DNA of 64,000 nt, from the NCBI GenBank assembly GCA_043228905.1, contig JBHGNT010000004.1:10416001-10480000 (forward strand), read 5' to 3'. The notes under the pieces were generated by a model, which worked only from the letters and a program-made list of their open reading frames with translations, was not told where the DNA came from and did no database searches. Shown here one piece after another: positions 19,493-30,271 of the stretch (its first letter is position 1; each line of letters opens with the position of its first letter). The position numbers were made by a program, and so were the translations under genes. Source of the stretch: Azolla caroliniana (Eukaryota > Polypodiophyta).

Positions 19493-20122
19493 CTAGCCTC
19501 CTCTCTTGGCGTCCCGACGCCTTGCTCGCGTTCCTTGTCTAGTCCCGTCCTGTGTCCCACGACCCATCCAGTCTGGCGCTCCTGGATTCCTCCAGTTCCA
19601 TGCACGGCGACCCGTATGGTGGACTTGTCCACTACTTAGGCCTTGCTCAGCTCCCTCGTTGTCATGGTATTGAAACCCTTCGACCTGTAGGCTCCTCCAT
19701 CTTGGCGTTGGTTTCGGTTGCCTTCTCATCCGCTTGGCCTTCATGTGGTTCAGTTCGTCTAAATCATACTTCTTGACCGAATCAACCGTCTCCGATTCAT
19801 TCCAGCTCTTGTCCAAATCGGTTGTCTCTGATTCATCCTCCTTCATGCCCTTCACCACATCCGCCCACGTCTTGGTCCTAGCCTTTGCTTGGTCAACTCT
19901 GTCCTTTTCGACTCTGCCGCCTCTCTCGACTCTACCTCCCCTTGGTTCGGTTGGCTCCGGCTTCAATTCTCTCTTGTGGCCGCTTCGCCTACATTTGGCT
20001 AATCTTTGCTTAGCCGATCTTCTTCCACCTGTCCATGTGTCCTCGGCTTCTCCAACCGATCCGGACGTTTCGACTTCGGCAATCCTGATGTTGACCTGCG
20101 ATCGCCGGCATTTCCGGCCCAA
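19493..20122 (-). other. 209-codon ORF of unknown nature in 3' part of copia D
   Basis: An open minus-strand frame rich in Arg, Glu, Asp and Trp, with a block around TWADVVKGMKEDESE and repeated Asp/Glu/Ser clusters. It overlaps in another frame the last recognisable RNase H residues of copia D (DADWAGNAGDRRSTSG near 20100-20130), after which the usual RNase H sequence is absent. It sits between that break and the polypurine tract, so it is either a captured segment or rearranged element sequence. I do not recognise it, and translation is not established. Confidence 0.3.
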
Positions 20123-20900
20123 TCAGCATCCATGTAGCCAACTAACTCCTCGGCTACTCCTGCCCGATACAACAATGCTCTATCCTTAGTGTTGTTGACA
20201 TATTGCAATATCCTTTGCATGTACTGAAGGTGTTCGGCCTTTGGCTACAACATAAATTGACTGATCAAGCCAATCCGGTAACGCAGGTCCGACCGAGTGA
20301 GCACCAAATAGATGAGGCTTCTGACAATTTGTCGGAACCGTGTCTGGTCGCACGCCGTTCCCGAATTTTGGAGAAGCTTCATATTTCTGTAGATGTCTTG
20401 TGAAAGATTTACAATCCTCCATCCCAAACTTGAAGAGCATATTCAACACATAATGGTGTTGGCTGATCAATATGCCTTTGGGGGTTCACATCACTTCAAT
20501 CCTAAGGAAGTAATGAAGGTCCCCCAGATCCTTCATTTCGAATGATGCCGAAAGTTGAGACTTTACTCGACCAATTTCTCCGAGGTCGGCATCAGTGATG
20601 ATTAAATCATCAACATATAACAAAATGTTAATCAGTCTTGTTTGACTCGGCCGAAAAAACATTGAAGAGTTTGATTTTAACGGGTCGATCGACACAACTT
20701 TTGGTTCGCCAATTTCGTGGTCCGCTCGGCTGACTTTGACCTCGTTTTCGGAGGTCCCTCTCTACACCTGACCACATTGAATTTGCTTCGATCCAATGTA
20801 TAGGCTACATTGTTGTATTCCATCATATTCATCTTCCCCATCTCCTTGCACGTAAACCGTTTCCTTAGTTTCTGGTCCAACGACCAAGTCTCTACTACTC
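20060..20900 (-). pseudogene. RT-RNase H fragment of copia D
   Basis: Several overlapping frames on the minus strand carry copia RT motifs. ILLYVDDLIITD is the catalytic box near 20600, followed by FEMKDLGDLHYFL, a degraded region, then LVLTRSDLRYRIGLISQFM and VGYMDADWAGNAGDRRSTSG of RNase H. Frames shift near 20480 and 20200. The upstream gag-integrase half of the same element is at 27533-29494. The two halves are separated by gypsy A2 and unassigned DNA. Confidence 0.75.
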
Positions 20901-21999
20901 ACCGGCTCTTCATCCGACTGAACACGTTCGCGTTCACAAGTGGAAGGATCGCACACAAATGGAAGAATAAGGAATATTTCGTCTGATTTTGGGGCTTTTT
21001 TGGCCATTTCAAAAAACACTTTGATACCAGTATCACATGTTCTCCAAAACTTGATGAAAAAACTAAAATTTTCACCATTTGGTAAAATTGAAAAATGCCA
21101 AAATTTGGCCAAATACGAAAAGTAACTTTGTGTATTTTTAAGGAGAAATTACAACTAGTACTATTTTAGATCTTAACGATATCATAAGCGAAAGATTTCA
21201 AAACAATCAACTTTTTTATTTCATTCGATAAAATGTTGTCTATATTTGTTACATATCGTTGCACAAAAAATACATTTAGGAGTTATTTGCATCACTATCA
21301 TCATTCCTTTCATGAGAATCACTACAATAGCTAATATACAATTGTAACTCTTCCTCCTCATTTTCAATCCAAATCATTGTCTTCACAAAATGGTGTCTCC
21401 AAATTGTGTGCACTAAATCTTGTTCACCTTCAATCTGAGATATCTTGTAGATTTGGTAGTATCTCTTTTATTATGTCTATCGTTGTCATCCTTAAACATC
21501 CAACTTTTGTCAATGTAAAGTCATACACAATGACATCCACCTCATTAATGTCAATGATAGATGTATTACAAAGGTTTAATGCATCACCACGTCCAAAACT
21601 TTACCAATGCAGAATTGGTGCCCTAGGTCATGGCCATCTACATGTGTAGCTATTAATATCCCCACCTTGAGTTATTGCAAGTTTCCTTGTCACCTGAGTT
21701 ATGCTTGTGTTATCATCCTTAGTTCCACATAAATGTTTCTCTGTTGCAGATGAACCAAACTATGAAGATCAACATTAAGTGCTTGAAGTGGTGACTAAGA
21801 ACCACGAGAATATTTTATAGACCACATAAATGACATTTGAAAGGTTCAATTACCATCAACACAGTTGTTAATGTATTTTTGTTAATCAATGAAGCACATG
21901 TTCACCATAAGGTGTCTTGTTGTGCAACATACTTCTTTGCAATATCGATATGCATCTTTTTCTCTTGTAAAAATAGAGATTTTAGTACAATTTGAGTTC
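20901..21999. other. Unassigned AT-rich sequence
   Basis: Short ORFs only, none with a motif I recognise, and no clear element ends. It lies where the 3' LTR of gypsy A2 would be expected, but nothing matching the 26567-27532 LTR was found. Confidence 0.5.
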
Positions 22000-22560
22000 A
22001 TGTAAACCTTAAACCTCTTTTATTTGAAAAAAGAAGAAGATTTTTAAACATGAGCTCCATGCATTGTATCCAATTCATTTTTAAAGTACATTGTATTTAC
22101 CACAATTCAATACAATGTATCCAGTTCATTTTTCAAGTATTTTTTTAATTTTTTTTTCAAAATTTTGATTTTATTTTTGGAAAAGAAAACTTTAAACATG
22201 AATTCGATACATTATATCGACTTGTGATGAAAACTCTGGTTTTTTCATCACTTCAATTTTTAAAAAAAAAACCCAAAAAAATAGAAAACAAATCAAAATT
22301 GTTTTTTAAAAAACCCCAAAAAGGAACTTTAAACATGAACTCAATACAATGTATCTAGTTGGTCTTGAAAACTCTGTTTTTCAACATGAACTCGATACAT
22401 CGTATAGAGTTTGTGTGGAAAAGTTGACTTTTCAACATGAATTCGATACAATGTATCGAGTTCGTGTTTAAATGTTTTTAACACGAACTCGATACATCAT
22501 ATTGAGTTAATGTCGAAAAGTTGAGTTTTTAACGTCGAGTCCTTTTTAAAAACTCAGCTT
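22000..22560. repeat. Array of palindromic hairpin units
   Basis: About eight imperfect copies of a palindrome whose core reads GAACTCGATACAATGTATCG plus AGTTC, spaced by 50-100 bases of A/T-rich linker with frequent AACATGA and AAAGTTGA words. The best copies lie at about 22330-22360, 22385-22410, 22437-22465 and 22483-22510. Arms are about 12 bases with a one-base loop. There is no ORF. Confidence 0.75.
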
Positions 22561-22766
22561 TTTGACACGAGGTGAACGGTGCCCACGCTTTCTTCGTCGA
22601 GCTTATAAAAGCCGCGACCTTCCTTCCTTCGATTCTAGTGGTTCGCCCGAAAGGTGTGGAGTTCGACAACTTGTGTGGACCAATGTTCCCAGCCTCTCTA
22701 TAGCTGGTCGTCGGTTATCATCCGGAGGGCACTTTCTTTGTGACTCTCGAGCAACGTTCGGATCCG

Positions 22767-24560
22767 CTACTCCGACATTTCCGTTTTCGCGCGCATGTGC
22801 TCGATGGTGGTTTCAAGTTGTTTGATTGTCTTTGCAGTGCATCCCGACTGTAATGTGTAGCGGTCTTGGATGAGGCCCATGTTTGTTCGTAGGATGTCCA
22901 ATTCCTTGGTGTACATTTCCTGCATCCGATCCATTTCGGTCCGCAAGCGGAATTGGATTTTCTTCGCTAATTTATTTATGGCCATGATCTGCTCCTCAAA
23001 CCACGCCTTTTGCTTGGACTTCGCCTCTAGAAGTTCCTGGATCGTTTGTTTCGCCTGATTTCCGATTCTACTAGCACTACTGCTCTCTTTGTTTTACCCG
23101 CAATTGCTTGGTGCGCCTCAACTTCTTTGCATAATGCGCGGACTTTGTCTATGGAGGAGCTTTCGACAAGGGTCGCGAATGTGGTGTTTGGTAATTGGAG
23201 TTGTAGTTCGGGCACCTTGTCTTGTAGTTCTTGAAACTGCCGCTTGTGCTCTTTCTCCGTTCGCCTTGCTTGCTTATTCTTGTAGGCCATATCTTTGGCT
23301 CCACCACGGACTTGGGCTAACTCCTGGTGAACTTCAACTAGGGCCATGTTTAGGGATGGCAATTAGATTGCCATGTGCCCGTCGTCTGCATGCCATTTCC
23401 AGCCGATTTTGCTCAAGGCGTTCTCCTCTTCCAGCTCTATGAGGCCAGTGATTGCGTGCTGAATCATTTTTCTCTCAGCATGCTTTTCTGCCAAGTGCTT
23501 GGCCACTGCGACTTGCTGCATCGCCAAGAATTCAACGAGTTTGAAGGACACGCCGAACTGTAAAATTGCCGCAAATTCATGTGTGACGACTAGGATTTCT
23601 CTATATGCAAGGACTACACTCTCGGAGATTAGGGATCCTTGTCCCCATTCCAGCTTCCCGGTCAATGTTGTTCCTTCGATCATGTCCGGAACGACTATTG
23701 TTGAAGGTTTGATTGGCGCCTCTGTGACTTGTTGTGCAGTTGCGTCTTTTGGTAGACCTTGGCCATTTTTTCGCTCCAACTGGTGTCGTTTCTGCTTTGG
23801 GCTTCGAGGTGACTCCTCTCTATTCGTGTTGCTCCGCTTGTGGTTAGGCTCTGCGGTTTCCATCCGTTGCTCCACGGAAACGGAGATGTCGACTGCTAGT
23901 TTGGTCGGCCTGGAGGGCGTGGTTCATTGAGGCAGCTCCGTTTCTTCATCCTGCCACTCACTCATTCGGAGTTCGCCGAGTCGCTTCTTCCGACCGGAGA
24001 TTGGCGTGTGTGTCCCTGCTTGGCTGGCCGGATTGGGGGATGGAAGCAATGTGACAAGCAGAAACAGTATTGTTAAGTATTGTGTGATGATGGGGACCAT
24101 TTTCCTCCGTACTTGTAGGGTGATGAGTCCAGCCCGTAAGGCCGCACCTGTAACGTACCCCCAATCGATGTGAGCTTCCTCATAGGTGGCGATGATCACC
24201 CCTGCATTGCGTTTTGGCATCCTGTATGACTTTGGGTGCACACAGGTGACCTCCAACATGAATTTGGCAACATCCCAGAAGAAAATGTCTTGTGCTTGCT
24301 GGATTTTGTACGCCTTGGCGGAAGCCGAGTACTCGCCGAAATACTTCTCCAGTACAACGATGGGTGGAATCTCAAAGGGATCTGAGGCCGAGCTTTGTGA
24401 TGGTGTCGATGTTGATTTTAGTGCCGATGTCCAAAGCGTTGGGATGAGGCTGAGCCTCGGCGACGCAGATGTAACTTGCCAAACCATGGGCGATGAGCCA
24501 CTGACAAGAGTCGTCGAGGGAGGTTCTTGATCAAGATTCGTCGAGCCATTGCGACACGTG
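22767..24560 (-). pseudogene. Decayed coiled-coil ORF3 of gypsy element A2
   Basis: Broken into frames 24487-23924, 23875-23363, 23362-23027 and 22985-22767. The first aligns with ORF3 of A-L and A-R. An upstream frame reads QWLIAHGL against KWLRQHGL, and then come KYFGEYSASAKAY against RYFGEYSVAGKGY, RNAGVIIATYEEAHIDW against NRAGMIIATYEGVKVDW and a basic linker. The central helix (VEFLAMQQVAVAKHLAEKHA) and a coiled coil follow in the same order as in the intact copies. It lies downstream of integrase, as there. Conservation of the domain order in a strongly diverged copy suggests the protein was maintained by selection before decay. Confidence 0.75.
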
Positions 24561-24934
24561 TGAATGAGTAGTGAGTTGCCTTTCTTGGACTGTGTGTCTG
24601 CATGTAAAAGGTTTTAAATAGTTCTGAATGCGCACCCCCCCTTTTTCTTTTTCTTTTTCAAGTACAATGGGAATGTTACAATCATGGCACAATAATGATA
24701 CATTAAATGCCCCTTGATTTAGAGAATGTGGGGTCCATCCCGTGAAGTTACCTCGACGGGGAGTGATTCGACGGTTTGTGTATCCGGATTCTTTGAAAAT
24801 GGGTTTGGCGGCGTGAACCCCAAATACAGTTTTAGCCGGAATCCATTGACTTTGCTTGGTAGTACATCTCCCGCTAGTGTCATGGGTTTGAAAGTTCTGT
24901 TTTCGATATTTGTGATCCAATATGACCTGGTCCA

Positions 24935-26330
24935 TTGAATCGAAGTTTTTCAGGCATCTACCCCATGTGTGTTTGGAACACTAGTACGGCTTTGCCGATT
25001 TCGAAGTCCTTTTCGTTACCTTTCATATGCTTATCGACAAACGACTTGCGTCGTCTTTGCTCTTGCTCCAAGTTCTCCATGCTGATGATCCGATCTTCGC
25101 CAAGTTCCAAAAGTTGTTCGAGTTGGACTTGCTCCGACGCTTTTTCGGACAAGTGTTCACCGACTTGCATGCGCGAACTCAGAACCCAAAATCTGATTGG
25201 CATTACTGCCTCGAGGACGAACACTAGTCGGAATGACGTCGACTAGGTACTTGACTTGAAGCTCGTACAATATGCCCAGAGTGCGCTCTGGAGCTTTGTA
25301 TCCCAGTCCGTTCGATTCTCATTGACGATTTTCTTTAGAATGTTTTGTAAAGTTTTGTTCGTCGATTCCGCCTGTCCATTTGCCTAGGGGTAGTAAGGGG
25401 TACTCTTCTTATGTACGATTGTGTAATGGTCCGTCAATTCGCGTACAACCTTGTTGATAAAATGCCCCCCTTGATCGCTAATAAGATCTATGGGACAACT
25501 GAAATGACAACAGATGTTTTCGTACAAGACTTTCGTCGTTGAAGCTGTCGTGTTGTCGCAAAGTGCCTTCACCTCCACCCATTTTGTACAATCATTTGTG
25601 GCCACGAGGATGTATTGATTCTCTATATGGGCCACCACTAGGGTTCAAGGACCGACAAAATCAAGGCCCCACTTCTGGAAAGGTTCCAAGGGCAACATTG
25701 GTTGGTGCGGCAAGCAGGCGTATTCCGTGGGTTGGCCCATTCGTTGGCAAAGATCACACTCCCGACAATAATTTTGCGCGTCCTTTTGTGTAGTTGGCCA
25801 CTAGAGGCCACTTTGTCAGAATTTTTGAGTTGTCATCTCCCCAGCGTAATGTCCACCGACTATTCTGCAGTGCGCTTCCCGTAGTATCGTCGCCTTTTCG
25901 TCGCTTCCTACACATCGACGCCAAATTCCGTCGGTACCTTTGTGATATAACGTCCCCTCTAATAGAAAAAAACTTCGGTTGCGCACTGCTAAACACTTCT
26001 TTTCACCTGTCCTCATCCACGGGGGAGGCAATCCGGTGGTCAAGAAATGACTCATCTCTTTGAGCCATTTGCCTTCTGGCGGCACCGACTCCGCTTCGGC
26101 CTCTATCGCCGAAATTCGTAATATTTCGTTGTCTGGAAAATCGTCATCGCAACCTGTGGCGTCTTCTCCATTCTTGATGTGGCTCAGGTAGTTCACTACA
26201 GCGTATTGAGTTCTTGGCTGATGCTATCATGCATGTAATCCGTCGGAATCGGTGTGTGATTTCTACAGTGGTGGGCTCCCAAACCACTCTCACTAGTGGT
26301 TGCGATATCCTGGTAAGCTTTGGAGATGAC
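24935..26330 (-). pseudogene. Integrase region of gypsy element A2
   Basis: Fragmented frames on the minus strand align along their length with the A-R pol at 60734-62460. They include the spacer YLSHIKNGEDATG, TLYHKGTDGIWRR, REAHCRIVGGHYAGE (zinc-finger start), the core with CTKWVEVKAL and ISDQGGHFINKVV, NENRTDWDTKL-like text and the C-terminal EQRRRKSFVDKH...FQTHMG. Several stops and frameshifts are present. The RT half is missing. It belongs to the same lineage as A-R but is clearly older. Confidence 0.8.
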
Positions 26331-26566
26331 ATCCTGCTCGAAGGAAGTCTTTTCGGTGAGTGTGGACTCGATCACACTTTCGTCGAGGTCTAGTAAGAGG
26401 GTGTCGAGTTGTGATGTTGTCGTAGCGGGCTCTGTCGTAGGTCAGGATTCTGCCCTAATCTGAGGTTTGCCTCGTCATGCCATCTCCTTGCTGCCTTTTT
26501 GGTTAGACGACATCCATTCCCTGATGTTCTTCTGTGTGCTCAAAGATCGACCATGTGTGCCAAAAG
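26331..26566 (-). other. 5' internal leader of gypsy A2 (RT and gag deleted)
   Basis: Between the end of the 5' LTR (26567) and the first pol similarity (about 26330) there is only ~230 bases, so gag, protease and RT have been deleted. The expected primer-binding site would start at 26566, reading CTTTTGGCACACATGG on the minus strand. It does not match initiator-Met tRNA, and I cannot assign it. Confidence 0.45.
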
Positions 26567-26828
26567 TGTTATTTGCGTAGGATAACACGGTGTCGAATAA
26601 CCAGTCCTTTGGCTATTTGACTCAAGGTATTTTGTTCGGGGGTAGGGGAAGTTTACTCCGCTACGAGCTGTTTGAAGGTTTCGAACAATAGAAGATTATG
26701 TAGGAATTGAACTGAGGTTATGCGACTGTGGAGATGAACAAGCCGGCTACAACCGACTGTAGACACATGGTTACACAGAGCGTGGAAACTCAACACAAAG
26801 GAATTACAAAACAGATTTAGACTCAGAG

Positions 26829-27266
26829 TGTCAGAACCAAGAGAGAAGGTAAAGTGATAGAAGAAAGATATAAAGAGATCACAAGAAGAGGAATGAAATG
26901 ATAAGAGAAGAATGAATGTATTAAAGTAGAATAAGAATGGATACAAGATAGGCGATGAGAGCTTAAGACTGGTGTTGATTTGAATTGGTTTTGAGAAGAA
27001 TTGTATGTCCATATTTATAGGTTCCTATAGAATAACCTAGTGATTTCTATAATGTTCTAGAATGTTCTAAACCTAGAATATTCTAAGATGTTCTAGGATA
27101 TTCTAGAATGTTCTAGAACATTTACAATATCAGTCTATTATAAGAAGTAGCTTTTATTATTTTATATAATCATATGTTATCTTAATGGTTAGCTTCTTGA
27201 TTATGTATTATAAGGTCTTGGGTTCAAGCCCAAGTGAAGCCATATAATGTTCACGGATTCATGACA
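26829..27266 (-). repeat. Solo LTR with heat-shock-element array (copy 2)
   Basis: 438 bp with exact TGTCA...TGACA ends and a perfect CAGAG target duplication (26824-26828 and 27267-27271). The heat-shock-like GAA/TTC array lies at about 27050-27122, and the TATA box CCTATAAATATGG at about 27007-27019 in minus orientation. No internal region, so it is a recombined solo LTR. Confidence 0.9.
27180..27245 (+). other. tRNA-like A-box/B-box pair, antisense within the LTR
   Basis: On the plus strand CTTAATGGTTAGC resembles an internal pol III A box, and GGGTTCAAGCCC about 40 bases later matches a B box (GGTTCRANNCC). No cloverleaf with an acceptor stem is evident, so this is not a tRNA gene. It could be chance or a remnant of a tRNA-derived repeat. 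Confidence 0.3.
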
Positions 27267-27532
27267 CAGAGTATCGGAGGCAAACACAATTCTATTATAA
27301 GCACAATAAGATACACATAGTTCGATTACCCTTTACATCCTTCCCATGGCCCTTTTTATAGGACTCATGGACAATTACGGTTGTGCGTGAACCGTTTCTC
27401 CCTATTCAATAACTTTACAATTTTTCGACTCCCTATTTCCTACTTCTTTAATTACTTGTTCCTACCCACTCCTCTTTCGCTCAGTACCTGTTATCCACCC
27501 TTTTTATAGTTGGTCGTCCGTACCGGTCAACA

Positions 27533-29494
27533 ATGACATCAAACTCTCTTCTAGAGTTCTGATTTCCTCTTCCTCTAGGGGCACCTCGGCCTCACTGGCT
27601 TCATCCTCAGAATTCAAAATAGAGTGGATGGGGGTTGGAGGTGAAGGCAAGTAGCACGAAGCCGACTCATCGGACACAACATTCCGGCTTACTCGGACCT
27701 CTTTCGTTTGGGGGTTATAACACTTATCACCCTTTTGCTCATCTAAATAGCCGACCAAGATACACCTCTCAACTTTTGCAACTTCCTCCACTTTTCCTTC
27801 GACACATGCACATATGCAATGCTACCGAATACCGTCAAGTGTGCCAAGTTTGGCTTCTTCCTGAAATACAGCTCATGTCGCGACACTCCTCCATTTACAA
27901 AAGTCCAATTCTGCAGGTATACAACTGTTCTGACTGCTTTACGGATCTTTTTCGTCTGCATCTCCCGAAGCCGTGGTAAGTTGATGTGGCTAAACTGCTT
28001 GTGCCACAAGTCGATATGCGATTTGACTTTTTTCACTTTCGCAAACATAGTGGTGCCTACGTCATTTGTTTCAAGGATGAACATCCTCCCATCTATGTGC
28101 CCTTGCCCAATGATCTTGCCTTCCTCTTCGATGAAGCACCCAAGATGAGTAAATCGAACTTGCATGCCCTAGTTGACTATTGTCTGACCGACACCAAGTT
28201 CTTGGTGATTGTTGGCACATGCAAGACATTTCTCAACATCCCTTTTTGGCCGACATGGCTTAAGGGACATCTCCAATATGTTCGATGGGGTGAGGGGTGT
28301 CGTCGCTAGTTTCGACAACCCCCAGTTGCTCTGGCTTTTCCAGAGTCGAGAACCACTCCTTGTGATTCGTCATGTGGTTCGATGTGCCCTAATCCACATA
28401 CCACACCTCGTTCGACCTTGAGGTGTTCACTACCATCGAGTTGGCCTTGTGCTTCATTATGAAGATTGGGCCCGACTCGGCTCGCCCTAAGCCTTCAGTG
28501 GAGTGCAATCTATGATGCCTATCTTCGTCTCCTCAGGTTGATCCAGCTTTGTCCGAATTGGCACGCTTTTTCTAGCACTCACTCTCTCAGTGGCCCTTCC
28601 GGCCACAATACCAATAGTCCGTCGTGGCGTTTCCTTGCCAACCTCCGGCGTCGCCTTGACGCCCCCTACTCGTGGAGGGTCCAAAACTGTTGTAGGCATT
28701 TCAATTATGCCTCGAGTTCTGCTCTTGTCAGCCGCTTCCATTATGCGTCGACCCACCTTGTCCACCACTACCACGGGGCCAATCCGCCTCCATGTACAAC
28801 ATCTTGTTGTTGGTGTGCACACTTGTCGATGCACCTGAGTGGTTTTCTTCTACGAGAAACATTGATTGTAGCTCGATAAACGAAGGCGTATTCTCCCTCG
28901 TGTAGATCACAGTTCAGAATGCTTCAAACTTTGACGCCAACCCCCTTGAGGCAAACATGCACCATTTCGTCTTCCTCGACGTTCACATTAGCTGAGGCGA
29001 GGGAGTCTCATATCTCCTTGATCTTGGAGGTGTAGTCAGCCATTTACATATCTCTTTTTTCGGACATTGCTAAACTCTTGGTTGAGTTGAAGCTTTCTAG
29101 CTGTGATGCTCACAACGAAAATCTTCTTCAGATTTCCCCAAGCATCCTTCAGCGTTTTGGCATCTCGGATGTAGCTCAAAAGCTGGTTGCACACATGATG
29201 CGAAGCAGTACAGAACTTTGCTCGCCGCTTGTTCGTTGGCTGGGAAATCTTCGTGTGTCGACTCTGATGTTGCATCATTGGCTCCTTCGACATAACTCTA
29301 GTAACCATGTTCGAGTAGGTACGGGTGCATATTGTATGACCAAGATGCGTAGTTGCTCCTATCGAGCTTCTCTATCGGAAGCGAGCTTCCCATTCCTATC
29401 CATGTTCATGGATTTTCTTTTTTGAAAACGAGAAACCTTGTCTCTGTTTTGTTCACTTGCTTTTCTGTCGGTTGTAGAGGAGTCTCAACCCTTC
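27533..29494 (-). pseudogene. gag to integrase half of copia D
   Basis: The minus strand encodes a UBN2-type gag with FCTASHHVCNQLLSYIRDAK and LKDAWGNLKKIF (29036-29308), a zinc-knuckle region near 28580-28620 on the minus strand, pre-integrase residues with DLWHKQFSHINLPRL (27960-28020), and the piece of integrase C-terminus with AYVHVSKEKWRKL and CILVGYLDEQKGDKCY (27700-27860). It is highly fragmented, with stops and deletions; the integrase catalytic core is missing. The frame ends at the A2 insertion (27532/27533). Confidence 0.75.
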
Positions 29495-29496
29495 AA

Positions 29497-29507
29497 CTCT
29501 GATACCA
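29497..29507 (-). other. Primer-binding site (tRNA-iMet) of copia D
   Basis: TGGTATCAGAG on the minus strand, directly inside the 5' LTR. Confidence 0.85.
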
Positions 29508-29892
29508 TGTGAAAGGATTCGTGTGCGGAATCGTACACAGTTAGTTATTTGGAAACTTGACAGTTAGGTAAACACACACACACACACACACCGAGCAGAG
29601 CAGACAACAATATTTTGATCACAAAAAGACTCAGTACATACAACAATGCTCAGAGTGCACTTTATATACATGCCCTTGACGAGTGGGCTGACACAAGTAC
29701 CATCAATACTTGAATGCTCATAAATTAGCCTAACACTAACAAGCTATAATATTCCTATTACTAAAATAGGAACATAGGCCCCTAACGACCTTTCCGATTT
29801 TATCCGACTCGACACACCTTAATTGAACTCTATTCGATTCGGCTCTCGGCTTCTTTAGCCGATTCGACCCATGTTGAGCTTGTCTCTCAACA
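29508..29892 (-). repeat. 5' LTR of copia D
   Basis: 385 bp. In element orientation it begins TGTTGAGAGAC and ends CCTTTCACA. It contains a CA microsatellite (29573-29591) that is absent from the 3' LTR and numerous differences from it, indicating an old element. Confidence 0.85.
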
Positions 29893-29920
29893 CCATTAAA
29901 CCGAACCACTTAAACCTATA

Positions 29921-30271
29921 AACTGATAAACCCAAGTTTTAGAACCAAACTGAACTAAAAGCAAAAATTGAACGAAATCAAACCAAACCATTTAATTACA
30001 TTGGAACTAATAAACCATTAAACCATGGCTTAATAGTTTGGTTTGAGTCGAAATTGGGCCCATAGCTAGTGGGGGGCCTTGGATGGTGAGGGGGGAACTG
30101 ATAAACCCAAGGTTTAGAACCAAACTGAACTAAAAGCAAAAATTGAACCAAACCAAACCAAACCGTTTAATTACATTGGAACTGATAAACCATTAAACCA
30201 TGGCTTAACAGTTTGGTTTGAGCCGAAATTGGGCCCATAGCTAGTGGGTGGGCCTTGGATGGTGAGGGGGA
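29921..30271. repeat. Tandem duplication, two units of ~175 bp
   Basis: Starts AACTGATAAACCCAAG at 29921 and again at 30096, ending GGTGAGGGGG. The two units differ at about a dozen positions. They are rich in AAACC words with no coding potential. Confidence 0.9.

Larger units (their letters stand above)
26567..27532 (-). repeat. 5' LTR of gypsy A2, interrupted by a solo LTR
   Basis: On the minus strand it begins TGTTGACCGGTACGG at 27532 and ends CAAATAACA at 26567, matching the end rules of A-L/A-R (TGTTACCGG...AACA) and A4 (TGTTAGCCGG...TAACA). A TATA box CCTATAAAAAGGG lies near 27350, as in A4. A 438-bp LTR of another family is inserted at 26829-27266. The upper boundary interrupts the coding sequence of copia D. 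Confidence 0.7.

Noticed and set aside
22000-22560. Series of transcription terminators or a CRISPR array
   Set aside because: The hairpins lie in plant DNA with no associated genes; linkers vary in length and are not spacer-like.
27180-27245. Functional tRNA gene
   Set aside because: Only A- and B-box-like words; no acceptor stem, anticodon stem or terminator could be folded.
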